Below are positions 48,601 through 61,000 of a stretch of DNA of 64,000 nucleotides, one piece after another. The stretch is from positions 6,919,001 to 6,983,000 of the forward strand of contig JAKJHU010000046.1 in assembly GCA_022316685.1 (NCBI GenBank). Direction: 5' to 3'. The notes beneath the pieces were generated by a model that searched no databases, was not told the origin of the DNA, and saw nothing but the letters and a program-made list of their open reading frames with translations. Every line of letters starts with the position of its first letter. Positions within the stretch are counted from its first letter, which is position 1. Made by a program: the position numbers and the translations under genes. Source of the stretch: Progne subis subis (taxonomy: Eukaryota > Chordata > Aves > Passeriformes > Hirundinidae).

Positions 48601-50920
48601 ACATTCATTCTCAAGAAATGACTGAAGGGTTATGGTTGGTTTATAAAGGGACAAAGATAAATTCCAGGGCTGTCAATTGAACAATCACATTGTAAATATC
48701 ATTGACAACCAGTCCCATTTCTGGTGCCCGGGGACTTCCATTTGTAACTCTGATGCACCAAACACAGCAATGGATTGCATTCTTTCTGAAAGAGAATGAT
48801 GCATTTCACTGTATTTATTTTGAAGATGGGTTTTAAAACCATAAAGCATAACTGACAGACTGAGCAAGTTCCACTGGATTTAAAAAAATTGGCATAATTT
48901 TTACAACCGTGCTGTCATGGCAATGTTTTTTCACCATTCATGTAAGGAAGTAAGTTAAGGTACTCCAGGAGAAGTAAGAGCATTTTTTAGGCCTGATGAT
49001 ATAGTTGGTTAAAAAAAACAAAACAACTGTTTCTCAATATCCAGCTTATGCTGTGCATATCATGGTAGGGCTCTCCCATATACTGATTTTACAGAAAGCC
49101 TTTCCCTGTTGAACTTCAGCTTACATTGTGCAACAAGTCATTTTTTGTGGTGATCCCTCTGCTGAACATTTGTTTGCTGACATTTGATAAATACTTGCTA
49201 CTTCAGATGTTAATCAAATGGTGTTAATAAATCAAATCAGTTTGTTAAAACCTGGTATGTTGACAGTGCCAAGGTATCCTGTAATCTATGTCAAAAGGAT
49301 CAATAGAAGCACATGAAAACATTACCACTGTGGGACAATATTGATTTTTGTCTCAGAAATACTTACTTAGCTCCTGAACTAAATCATTAAAATCAATGAA
49401 AAATCTTCCATTGACTTCACTGGGTGTTGGGTCAGGTATTTAGACTGACAATTTTTGGTTCAGGTACTGTTTTTAAGTTTGCAGGTGTAGAGCAGAACGG
49501 GGGCCTGATCCTTAATGACAAGTTCCTGGCATGTGAGTGATACAAATTACAAGGAGTAGCTCTGAGAACAGCTCCACTGCACAGTTTCTCAGGAAATACA
49601 AATTTAGGAGGCTTGCATGATAGGCAAAACTTTAATCTCCCTCTGTTAGCACTATTTCAGTTTGTGTGGTTGGGTTTTTCAAACTTAAATCATCTTTTTC
49701 ATCATTTTGAAGCACGATTTTTAAGTAATACACCTTCCCATTAGAATTATTTCTCAAAGAATTTATGGCCTTCCATGTAAAGGTCTGTGTAATCAGATTA
49801 CAAACATAACAACTACACAATAGCATCATTAAGGGTACTTCAGTTGCATTTACTTTCCCAGTGCTTGAATTTATTGCTATACTGTAAAGTCTCTATTCAG
49901 AAAAAAAAATGCTTAGTTCCATTTACAGAGCTGACTTTGCCTGAGAGAGATTAGAAGTAAAATTATTTGAGATAGAATCAAAGAATTCCATCTTTTTAAT
50001 TAGTCTGTTAAAGGCAGGAGCACCTAAAACAAATATTTAACTCTGTTGTTGAACATGACTGCCAAAGCCATGAAGAGGAAATTTATAGAGAGTTCTAAAG
50101 TCACTTGACAATTATTTCCTTGGGTTATGACTTCTCAAATTGCTGTTTATTGCCAATAGCACTACATTTCAACATAAATAGGATTCATGGGATTAGTGCA
50201 CTATCCTGGTAAAGATGTTTAGTCTTCACTTTAAATGAAATATGGTAATTGAACCCATTTCTTCTTGTGTAAGAAGTGCCTTTAAACAAGGCTGACTGTT
50301 TTTATGCACACTAATGAATCTCTAGCTAAAATACCTTTTTGGTCAGAAGCCAGGCTTGCCTTGTTACCTGATGTTCTCTGTAAATATAAAACATGAGGTG
50401 AAGAGGGGGAAGAGGAAGGGTAATGTCCTAGTAAGAAAGAAGAATTAACCAATACTACTTAAAATACTTCACCATTAATGGGTTTAAAAATATGAGAGAA
50501 AAAACAAACTTTAGCCAATAAATAGCTAGATCAAATCCAGCCAGTTAAGTGTTAAAAAAAAAAAAAAATTGAATAGTCTTATTTTGTTTTAATAAGTTTG
50601 ATAAACTCCCCCCTCTCTTTTTTCCCCCGATTTTTTTCTTTTTGGCAGCTGGACTGAAGTTCTTAGCTTAATTTAGCAGAGAGACAGAGACAGGTTACCT
50701 CTCAGTTTTAGGATGGCTCCTTGAAAGCAGAGTTAAAGAAAACTCATCATTCACAATGGGATTTGCTTTGTCAGAGCTGAAACAGTTCCAAAACGTCCAG
50801 AAAAATAAGGGACCTCACTTTCCTGCCTGCTACTTCAACATTTCTACTGGTTGCAAGATAGCAAGATCGCTTTAAAGTGAATGCATCACTGAGATGTGTA
50901 TTGTTGGGGCCTCTTAAAGT
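45700..50920. other. AT-rich intergenic stretch without repeats
   Basis: About 5.2 kb with no gene and no recognised transposon. Several blocks (for example 48010-48290 and 50040-50330) have the texture of conserved regulatory DNA, but this cannot be shown from one sequence. Confidence 0.6.
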
Positions 50921-52714
50921 CCCATGCCAATGGCAGTCAACATCTTTGAGAGTCTCAGAACGCTTTTTACTGAGCCCTTCAACTCTTCCTTAGCTACAGG
51001 GGTCATTGCAGCACCGTTTGCAGGACCAGCATCCCTCACCTGGGCATCCCCAGCACAAGGTTTTCACCTAGGCAGGATTCACTGGGGGGCTCTGTGGGCA
51101 CAACACGGCTCCATCCGCACATCCAGTCCCCTGCTGTCCGTGTGGCCTCGATCCTCCTGACCACTGGGGCCGAGCAGTGCCTTCTGCCATGCCCTGACAC
51201 GTGCCCAGCTTTTGCAGCGAGGAAAACTGCTTGTTACAGGTGACAAGTGCCAGTGAAACAAAACAGACATTCCAGGTCTGTGCCCTGTCCTGGTGCTCAC
51301 CCCACGTGGATGCAGCCAGGCAGATGGTCACACACCCAGCTGCACACAGGACACTGGTGTGACCACTGTCACCCACAAGCACGAACTTTCAAAGGATCAG
51401 AAAGTCAGAAATCCACCCACAGGCACCATTACCCCAAGAGTGTACTAGGAAGGATTTGCTAAAGATCCACCCTTGTAATCCCTGTCCTTAAATATTCCAC
51501 CAGGACAAAAACCTTCCCAGGGTCTCAGAACAAGTTAACCAGGCTCTCCTCCCTCAAAAACTTTGCTAAGTCGAGTCATGGGGAAAAAGAAGAAAATATT
51601 TTTCCAGGGTTTAAAACCTCCAGCTGTGGGAGATGCCTAGGAGGAAGGTAAGGAAAGGATCAGTAGAAGCACAGCCCTGCCTTTGCTTCATTGGGAAGCC
51701 AAACCTGCAAGGTGGCCACCACACGCTACTGCAGCCTGGGCACAGTGTGTCTTGAAGCTGAATTTGGGAATTGTGTGGGTTTCCCAGGCTGAAGGACTCA
51801 GTGACGGAGGAAAGTCTCTCCCTGCTGTGCCTCTTCCTAGAAATTCTCATTTTGTACATTAGGACAAGCTCTTATCTTACAAAAAAAAAAAAAAAAAAAA
51901 ATTTGTCACTTCTGTTTTCTATCATGATTCCTTCTGATTTTGTGTGATTACCAGGAAGCTGGTAAATGGCCTTACACATGTGATGCTCCCAAAAGTTAAC
52001 ATGAAAATTTGTTGATGATATTAGGACACCAAATGCAAAGAATCATATTCATCTTCTGCCTCTTCTTTCAGAAAATTATCCCATCTACTTTTCCCTTCTT
52101 TTACCTTACCGATTTTGGGACAGTGTAGTTCACATAGGCCACTGGTTTGTTCTGGTTAATTCTTTTTAATGTTAATTTTTAAATTTCTTAAGAGGGCAGC
52201 ATGGAAACACTTTGTTGAATTCAGAAAGGCATGGTTAAGAAAGCAGAAACCTTGCATTTCTCCTCTCCACTCCCTGTATGATCCCTTGTGAGAACCCCAA
52301 CTATATTAACTATAGCTGTGATCTTCTCTACCAAAACAGTGTAGTGACATTTCTGTAAACTGGTGAATAATTGTTAAAATCCAGCGAACTTTGAAAATAT
52401 AGAAATCCTTTCCAGACAAAACCTTCAGATTGCACTACTAATATAATTGGCATCAAATAATCGAATGTATTGAAGCACCAGCGAGTAAAATGGAGATGTA
52501 CTCTCTTCAGGCTAATGGCGATTAACAAACAGGTTGGCTGTGTACATGGAGCTGACATCTTTTTGACAAGATCAGAACTGCTCTGCTCTGCTCAAATCCC
52601 ATACAGGCAGCATATTTTGATTAGATTGTGTTGATGTCATAGTTGCACACAGCTGTGCAAGGGGACGCTGCTGGTATCTCATAGCTGGGGAGGAAAAAGC
52701 AAGCCCTGCACTAA
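50921..52714. other. Intergenic, GC-richer at 50.95-51.45 kb
   Basis: No gene was recognised. The GC-richer part has mixed open frames below 105 codons and no repeat I can name. The A21 run lies at 51881. Confidence 0.65.
51881..51901. repeat. A21 homopolymer
   Basis: Twenty-one consecutive A. No retroelement body was recognised immediately before it. Confidence 0.9.
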
Positions 52715-53370
52715 ATGAAATGAAGCGCAGCCAAAGGAACCTGGGGGTCCTGGCAGATGGCAAATTGGGCAGGAGCCAGCAGTGCCCTGGGGGGCACCGG
52801 GCACAGCACAGCCAGCTGGGCAAGGGAGGGGATTGTCCCCTCTGCTCTGAGCTGGGGACGCCTCACCTCCAGTGCCAAGGGCAGTTCTGGGTGCCACAAT
52901 GTAAGAAAGTTATAAAGATATTAGAGAGCACCCAAAGGAGTGCAAGAAAGATGGTGAAGGGCCTTGGGGAAAAGCTGTGTGGAGAGTGGCTCGGCTCACT
53001 TGTTCAGCCTGGAAGAGACTAAAGAGAGAGACCTCATTGCAGTCTACAGTTTCCTGGTGAGAGGAAGAAGAGGGACAGACACTGATCTCTCCTCTGGTGA
53101 CCAGTGACAGGACCCAAGAGAATGGCCTGAAGTTGTATCAGGGGAGGTATATTAGAAAAATGTTCTTCATCTAGAAGGTGTTTGGGTACTGGAACAGCTC
53201 TCCAGGGAAGCAGTCACAGCACCAACCCTGACAGAGCTCAAGAAGTGTTTGAACAATGCTCTCAGGCCCATGGTGTGACTCAGGGTTCCTGTGCAGGGCC
53301 AGGAGTTGGACTTGATGATCTTTGTGAGTTCCTTCCAATTCAGGGTATTTTATGTATCTATGATGATTCT
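52715..53370 (+). mobile_element. CR1 LINE fragment, diverged subfamily
   Basis: A plus-strand CR1 3' portion. It has AACCTGGGGGTCCTGGCAGA, GAGCCAGCAGTGCCC, CTTGTTCAGCCTGGAAGAGA, GACCTCATTGCAGTCTACAG, GGAACAGCTCTCCAGGGAAG, and the 3' end GGAGTTGGACTTGATGATCT followed by TCTATGATGATTCT. It is more diverged than the copy at 30.2-31.0 kb and belongs to a different subfamily. It has a short deletion-rich middle and no coding capacity. Confidence 0.87.
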
Positions 53371-55978
53371 GGCTGGTGCACTTGTATTTACCCTTTGGTA
53401 ATGGTACAGTACAGCAGAGGCGGTGAGATATTCCTCACTGCACCTGCTGGTGAATTTAAGAGTAAATCACTCATTGACTAGTGCCAAGAATTCGGAGTTT
53501 AGGATTGAGATGGCATTTATGCAGTTAACTGAGTCTATACACACACTCAGTTGTTAATCTGCTGGACACTCCCAATTTCTAGAGGTCTAGACAGGCTGTA
53601 AAAAAGGGAGTGTTTAGCAGAGTTCTGGTTTTTATAGGCTTAGAATCATCGTACTCGCAAAGCAGAAGCAGAAAGGTTTACACAAACAGGAGAACTCTCA
53701 AAAACCAAACCAACCTCCACACTCAATTCCTCAAAACAGCTTTTCAAGGCACAAAGACCCTTTGTCACCCACAAAAACTCTTGTCTAGCATAAACCCACA
53801 CATTTTCATAAATCAGACTGTTCATAATCATACAGGCACGGGTCTTCTGTACACAGGTCACCAGATGTGAACTTCAACAAGGACTACTGTCAAACTCTTG
53901 AAAATTGAGGAACTAACTTTGAACTTCTAATGTTGGCTTATATTCAATATCAAATCCAATCTTAGGACCTCACCCACTACTGTAATGCAATGCAACTGTC
54001 CAGAAACCTATGTGGCCTATGCAACATATCCAATCATAGCCCAAACCCGCTTACTTAGGTTTTCAAAGGTCTTTTGTCAATGATAAAGTGTCACAACATC
54101 TCAGTAACCAATAATTTTTTTATTTATTTTTTTTTTTTTTTTCCTTTGACAAACATTCATCTAAGAATGATGAGTGTGCCAAGCACTGAAAGCTACATCG
54201 TCTTACTCCAGGTTACTCAGCTCCTGGTTTTCTTAGTGCTTCTGAAGTAGGCAGCAACAGTTCCAGGTTCCAGATTTTGCATCTACAACAAAACTACTTA
54301 GTTTTCGATGTCCAATTGGCTTCAAGTTCAAAGTAATCTTTCATTCGTTGTTAGAATATGCTGCAATGAAAATGCCTTTGACCTCATCTTCAGTCTTTTT
54401 ATCTAAACTCACATGTGCCTACAGATGTTCTTTCTTGTAGATAATTTTTCAAAGACCACATAGTATAAAGTGGACAATACTATGAAAGTTTAAAATAGGA
54501 CAATACAGTAATTGTATGATGGTAATATATTTATACAGGTACATAGCTAAGATTCAAAGGACAGCTTAGTCATTTCCTAATGATGAAGACAAATGACTCA
54601 GTGAGTACAGTAGCACTTAATAAAGAGCTTAGTCATTTTCTTGAAAATAATTTTAAAAGTCTGTGTTCTTAAGCACAACAGAGAAATATGTAAACCATTA
54701 CACAGCAATGTTATAATAAACTTTGATACTTGTCTTTTTTTAACTGCTGAGGCAGCTGTGATTAAATTTTTTCTGCGAATTTAATTACTTGTTTCTAATT
54801 TATTGGGAATCTAATTACTTGTGAAAAGGCTTTCTTTTGCAATGTGCTTTGCTGAGTAGTTTGCTGCAATCAGTTTTGTTTGTATGGTTTGAATTTCTAA
54901 CTAATGGCATATCCAGGATTAAAAGTTTTATTTTTTTGTATTTATTTAGCCCTTTCAAAAATTTGACTCATGAAATCTAGCAGGGTATATTCAAAGTGCT
55001 AACTCATGAAAAGAAGTAATGTGTTAATTTGTTATTCATACCTGTAGTAAGTCACACCCTTGCCTCCTAGTACCTTTTGACTGAAGAAAGACCCTGGAAT
55101 TTGATGTGGTCTTAATGTAATAGCAGAGGATTATTGTAATGCTAAAAAATCCTTGTCAACACCTGGCTCTGTGCTACACTTATTCTATTAATTTTCATAA
55201 ATACAAGATCTAAAGAGCAAAACTTTCATTCAAACTGGCAGGTGAATTGATTCACCATTCCCCAAGATAACAAGCACATTCTTCAGATCATTAACTGGAG
55301 TCAAGGTTGGTGAGAAGTTGTGGCTACCCTTCAGACATTCATTTATGTCCCACCTTTCAAATGCACTATTCTCTTGTGCAATCTGGGAATATAGCTTTCC
55401 ACATGGAAAGGACACTCAGACTGGGTCATCAGAAACTGAGTATGTGAGATGACAGGTTGATCTACAGAGCCAGGACCTCTAATCTTAGAGTCAGATCATC
55501 CCCTCCCTCTTGAATTCAGAGCCAGACACATAGCTTATAGATGCACTGCTCAGCAAGTCACACTGCTGAATAAAACCATGAATGCACTCATTGCTCAAGA
55601 TTTGCTAAGTTTTAGATCTTAAAGAAAAAAAAAATTACAAATGTCTTACTGAAGACAGTCCATCTCCAGTGAGTCCCTATAAGAGCCCCACTGAAAATGG
55701 GCCATGCAGCACATCCCACTGCAGGTCACCTGGCCAGGAGTGACACTGTCACAACACACATACACAGAGCAGCTTAGGACTGAGATAATATGTCCCCAGA
55801 AACAAATACAACAGCTTGTTCTCCAGCAGGTTGAAACAAGATAGAAATATTTGGGAAACAACAACTAATCCTATGTTTATTTAAGTGTGACAGCATTTTG
55901 TTGTTCTTAAAGAGCCTCTTTGTGCTCACAAACAGCTCCGATCACCACAGCAGCGTGGAACCACAGATTAACTGCTGG
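53371..55978. other. Intergenic, nothing recognised
   Basis: Mostly AT-rich DNA between two CR1 fragments, with one T-rich tract (54114-54142). Nothing else can be supported. Confidence 0.7.
54114..54142. repeat. T-rich tract
   Basis: TTTTTTTATTTATT followed by a long T run; a simple repeat. Confidence 0.85.
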
Positions 55979-56099
55979 GAATCACAGAATATTCCGAGTT
56001 GGAAGAGGCCCACAAGGACTGAGTCCAGCTCTTTAGTTGGCCTGTACCTGGATCGAATCTATGGTCTTGGCATCATGAGCATCCTGCTCCAACCAACAA
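55979..56099 (-). mobile_element. CR1 LINE 3' end fragment, minus orientation
   Basis: AATCACAGAATATTCCGAGT followed by TGGAAGAGGCCCACAAGGAC is the reverse complement of a CR1 3' terminus. The continuation CCTGTACCTGGATCGAATCT...CTCCAACCAAC fits a CR1 subfamily in which this segment is followed by a tRNA-like string. It is short and inactive. Confidence 0.75.
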
Positions 56100-58051
56100 C
56101 TTACTGCTCCTTCCAGGGAAGGAGATACCAGCTGTTTCACAGATGGGGCCTGAGGCATAGACTGATTGTATTAAATACCTTATCCAGTATCAAACTGCAA
56201 ATGAGTGGCAAAGCACAAAACTGAACCCAGATTTCCCAAGTCCTAGCCCAGGATTCTCAATACAAGTTGACCTGTACTTTGCAAAAGTGGGTGCCTCTGA
56301 TTTATTTTTGGTACTTTCAGGTTCTGATGAGGCTGGAAATATTCCAGCAAAAGAAGGAAGTGGAGATAAGTATGAAAACTGAAACAAATATACATGTAAC
56401 CAAATTTCTTTGGCAACCTTAAGCTTGGTTTAAACTTAGAAAGATTTTTTTTCCAGGACAAATTAATCTCTAAATGAAAGTATATGACTTGTGATATGAA
56501 TTTCCTTTTTAAAGCAGGTTTTTAACTGTACCTAAAAATACAAAAGAGAAGAAAGCAATTTAGGAAGTGAGACATTCGAGGCTCAATCTTAACTTACTGT
56601 TTAGCATAATCTTATAGAGCATTGTTGCCCAAAATATTGGATCTGTTGCCCAAGGCAAAAATTTCCTGACCTCTCCCATAAACTGGATCAAGGAAGGAGA
56701 ACAGCAGAAAATATATTGGATACGACTGCTTTTCTTTTTTTTGTCCCTCCCTTAGCTGGCTGACTGATGGGTCAGACAGCCATTGCTCCCAGTGCATGAA
56801 AAGCGGCAGAAAATTTTGGCACAAAGATAGAAAAGGGGATTGTGCTTTGTCATATCATGTAGCTGCACAAGTAGCTAATCTAACACCAAACTCCATTACG
56901 TGAGAAAAATTTGGTCCTGGATTAAGATAGCCATTTTTTATCAGGCTAAGATGAAGAAGGGCTTCTCTCCTTTGCTCTTACTTGCATGAAGTATTTTTCC
57001 AGACTGGTACCACCATGACTGTGCAAATGTCGTGGTCTTCTGAGAGCTACAACTTCTGTGGGATAGAGAAATCCATCTCTGACAGAGTCATTGAGGAAAA
57101 ACAGACACAAACTGAGGTTGTGGGTCCACCATTAGACTGTCTTGTAGGATTGTTCAGACCAGGCATGATGGCTTACCACGATCACATACATCTCGGTAAA
57201 TCTGTTATATTTAATCTGTTAAAAAGAATAAAATATAAATAACTAACATTTACGGAAAGACTGTGTGCTGTGCTTTATGTTACGGAGCCTACATTTCTAA
57301 CCAGGTACAAGGTTCCAGAAACTCAGATTTATCTATTGGAACCACAGACAGAAATTTACACACATTGTGTGTAGAAGCTTGTCTGCATACTCCACAGTAA
57401 TTACTTCAGCTTCCAGAAGGTAGCAAATTGCTAAGATAGGTGTTTTTCAGTTTAGCACCGTGCTCCCAACAAGACGAAAACAGCTTGTGGTAAATATAAT
57501 AGTTAGCAGCCAGAACAATGGCAATTAGGACAACAGCCTAAATCCTGTGGTGGCTCTGGAAAATGTGTGAACGGTCTTGCGAGTGTAGTGATAAGAAGTT
57601 TAAATTAACATTCATTAGCATCTCTGGGAGTCCTACAGCAGCCCCAAGCCAAGAAATCATTAAGCTGGTGCCTCTACCTCCTGGCTAACCTTGGCTGGAT
57701 TTAAGCGGAGTTGACATCACCTTACGTGCTTTTCCAAGCAGAGATATGGGTTCTGAATCAGGACCAAAAAACCCCAAACTGAATGACATTACCGCCCCCA
57801 CGCCCCTTCCCCCACAAAAAAAAAAATTGCAACCCCTAAACATAATTAACTCTTAAAAGAACCACCAAAGGTTTTCTATTTAAAGGCATCAGCTTAATTA
57901 GAAAGATTAATTTGTAATTCAGTTGTTTAGACCTTTTGTACCCTCTCGAGGCCACAAGCCATAGACTCTCCAGAGACGTGGACCTGCTGTACATCCTCAG
58001 TGTATCTGAGGGCACCATCACCTAGTTAAACATTTAAGACTTTATGAATTT

Positions 58052-58073
58052 AATAATAAATAAATAAATAAAG
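58052..58073. repeat. (AAAT)n microsatellite
   Basis: AATAATAAATAAATAAATAA; a short tetranucleotide repeat. Confidence 0.8.
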
Positions 58074-61000
58074 GGCAGTCAAGTTGTAGAGTGCAGTTGT
58101 AGGGTAGTGTGAGGTTCCACAAAGCAGAACTACACAAAACTTCCAGTTTGCACTGTGCAAACGTGTGTATGTGAAAAACTATACAGCTGACTAGTAGCTG
58201 TAAACTCTTTTTCACAGCACTGATTTTCCACATTGACTAACAAAAGCAGGGTTTCCCTCACCCCAAGTGAAAATGGATATATTCTTCATGAGGCAACAGT
58301 GCACATTTACTTCCTGCAAAGTACTGTCATTTTCAAAGTAAAACTATTTTGAAGAGCAGGACAAGTTTTTTGAGGTAGGTTCCTGACTTTCACTTTTGCT
58401 ATATAATCTAACTGAAAGAAAAGGGGAGAAAAGTTCAACTTCTTTAAAAAAAGCCTTTGGTTTTATGCACTTTCCTGTTTTCTGGCCAGCAGTGAAAGTT
58501 CATTCCTCACAAAGGACTGTCAAGGCTCAAAATTACAGCACACAGCAGCATGTCTTACATTTTTCAAAAAATTTCCTCAGCTCTACTGAGTGCTAAGGTC
58601 CACACCACCCCTTCTGTGGAAAAAGCGGTAGGAGGCAGCAACCAAAGGCAGGGAGACAAAATAAAGTGCCTCTCAGGGTTTCCTTGGCATGGCACGGCAG
58701 ATTGGAACACAGTGGAATTAGAAAACTCAATTATTCCCCAGCTCGCATTCCAGGACTGACAGGATTCCACCGGCGTCCGCCAGGAGATCGAGCCGCCCCT
58801 GCAGCTTTGGGCCTCGGCCTTTGTCGGAGGGGATGGCTCTGCTCTGCTCTGCTCGCACCGCCGGCTGGCTCCCCAGCAGCTGTTTGATGGGATTTGGAGT
58901 CATCTCCTCGTCATGTTCAACTAATACACAGTTAAAATCATTGGAAAAAGGAGAAGGAAAAAAGCCCTTAATCACTTTCTGCGTTCACCTTGGAATAATA
59001 ACAACTTAGTTTTGTTTCAGAGGTAAAAAAAGAGACATGAAGAGAAGAGAGACTTTTACTTTGTCTTTTACTGCTGAGTAATTTGAACTATTTTTCCTCC
59101 CTCGTATAGTACTAGAAGGTTTTACCCATCAGAGGTCACGTTACGTCACGGACCTGAGAGTGGCTACGATCCTAATTTCATGTTCTCAGGTTTTCATTTA
59201 TCTCGTGGGTAAAGCACACACCAGAAATGTGTGGGAAGGAGCAGAAATGGACCCAAAGCTGCAGTTTCCCAGCCTGGCGGGAGGGAACGGGCTGTGCCAT
59301 GCCAGGACATTTCTCAGCCAACATGAAGCCAGCTTGTGAGGAGCCAATAGAGTTGAGCAAGATACTGCAAGGGGCGTGGGACAGGGTGGTGTTAAACACC
59401 AGAGTCAGCGCCGAGGAGCTGCTGCTTGGAGCAGAAGTATTGCTACACAGTTTGAATAGACTTCCTGTGGCTGCCCTGAGACAACATCTGGCAGTGCAGC
59501 CTGCTGTGCTGGAAAGGGAACTCCTCTGGCAAGCCCAGAGAAAATAGGAACATGACCACGAAGGTGGGAGAGCAGGTTCGTCACCTGCACCCAACCTCCT
59601 ACAGTAACTGCTCGTTTGTTATAGCCTCATCAAGCTTATTTGACACACAGTTGTCTCGATAACCATCCACCGTTTCAGATTTGTGGGAACAATAGCCAGC
59701 TGAAAATACAAGGGTTCAAAACTTTAGAATTCCTTCTTTCTGTAACATAAGCAGACACCTTAACAGCGTACACCAAGTAAACCCCATCTGAGTCCGGGGT
59801 TTCGGGGTTTCTTTGATTGAAGGAGCAATACTTTTGTTTTCGTTGTAGTTTACATAGTAAAAACAGGCAAACCGTGTCGCTGTTTGAAAAGTGATAAATT
59901 TAAAAACAAGAAGTGAAACAGTGCAGATACCTGAAACTACACCAATTCTGTTAGCTTTGCTACCCTACCAACAGAAATAGTCCTGTCCTGTTTAGATAGA
60001 CTTTGTTTTGCTACATGACTGCATATGCAGTGAAGTGATATCAAGTCCTGAGGGTCCACTCCTTTGATGAGTTAAGCACACAAAGGCCCACATTTTGATG
60101 CAATCTGATATCATATATTTAAGTCCTAGACAAACTGCAACTGTGAGGAAGTGATAAACAGAACTTCCTGCGCAAAGCTGCCTGAGATAACACTTTCCAT
60201 GGACTGGAAAAAAAGAGACATGATTGCTACAGAACTAAAAGGGAACTGTTCTGCTCTTAATAAATAACCCTTTCTTTTTCACGTGGCTATTGCAAAAGCC
60301 AAAGCACAAGTGACTAAGATTCACTAAGCTGCGAAGCAGTTCTACTCGCACACTGCTGAAATGATTCTTTGAGGAACTACACTTAATTCTGAGCTCCAGA
60401 CCCATGTTTGCCCAAAGGCTTCTGTGCTGCAGCCCTGCAATTCAGAAAGCTCCTAGCTAATATTTTTACTTACATTTTAAAGAAAGTTTTAAGGAAAATT
60501 AAACTAAAAGCTTTAATCAAATGGAAAAATAAGGAGGGATTGTTTAATGAATAAGGCTAGAGTTGTCTTCTACGAGGGAAAAATCCTGTAGGAAACAGTA
60601 TTTATTCCTTCCCATGGGATTTCCTCCCAATTCTGCATCAATGTCACCTCAAACTCCAAGAACTTTAATATATTTATAATTACTTTGAATTAATTTTGTG
60701 ATTGTTTGAGCAGCCAAGTTTTCTTCATGCAAAGCTGTGGGGGAAACGATCTTCAAATGTGAGTATTTAACATACACCAGAAGTTGTTGGGGGTTTTTAT
60801 TAGAATTTAGAAAATGTTTGAAATATGGAGGTATTTCCTCATATACAAACTGATTAGAGCACAAAATAAAAACCTGTGGAAGTTAAAGATCCAAAGCACA
60901 TGCAATTTCTAATACAAAGTATCAAGAATTCATAATAAATTGTTCAAGGGTGAACCAACACTTACACATTATCGAAAGCACAGAGAAATCACTGAAGCCT

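Noticed and set aside
52572..53481. Open frames of about 60-100 codons
   Set aside because: They are translations of a diverged CR1 fragment.
56040..56099. tRNA-like string (GGATCGAATCT followed by CTCCAACCAAC)
   Set aside because: No cloverleaf can be closed. The string is a known feature of some CR1 3' regions, so it is not a tRNA gene.
55898..56224. 108-codon frame on the plus strand
   Set aside because: It crosses the minus-oriented CR1 3' end and has no recognisable protein similarity.
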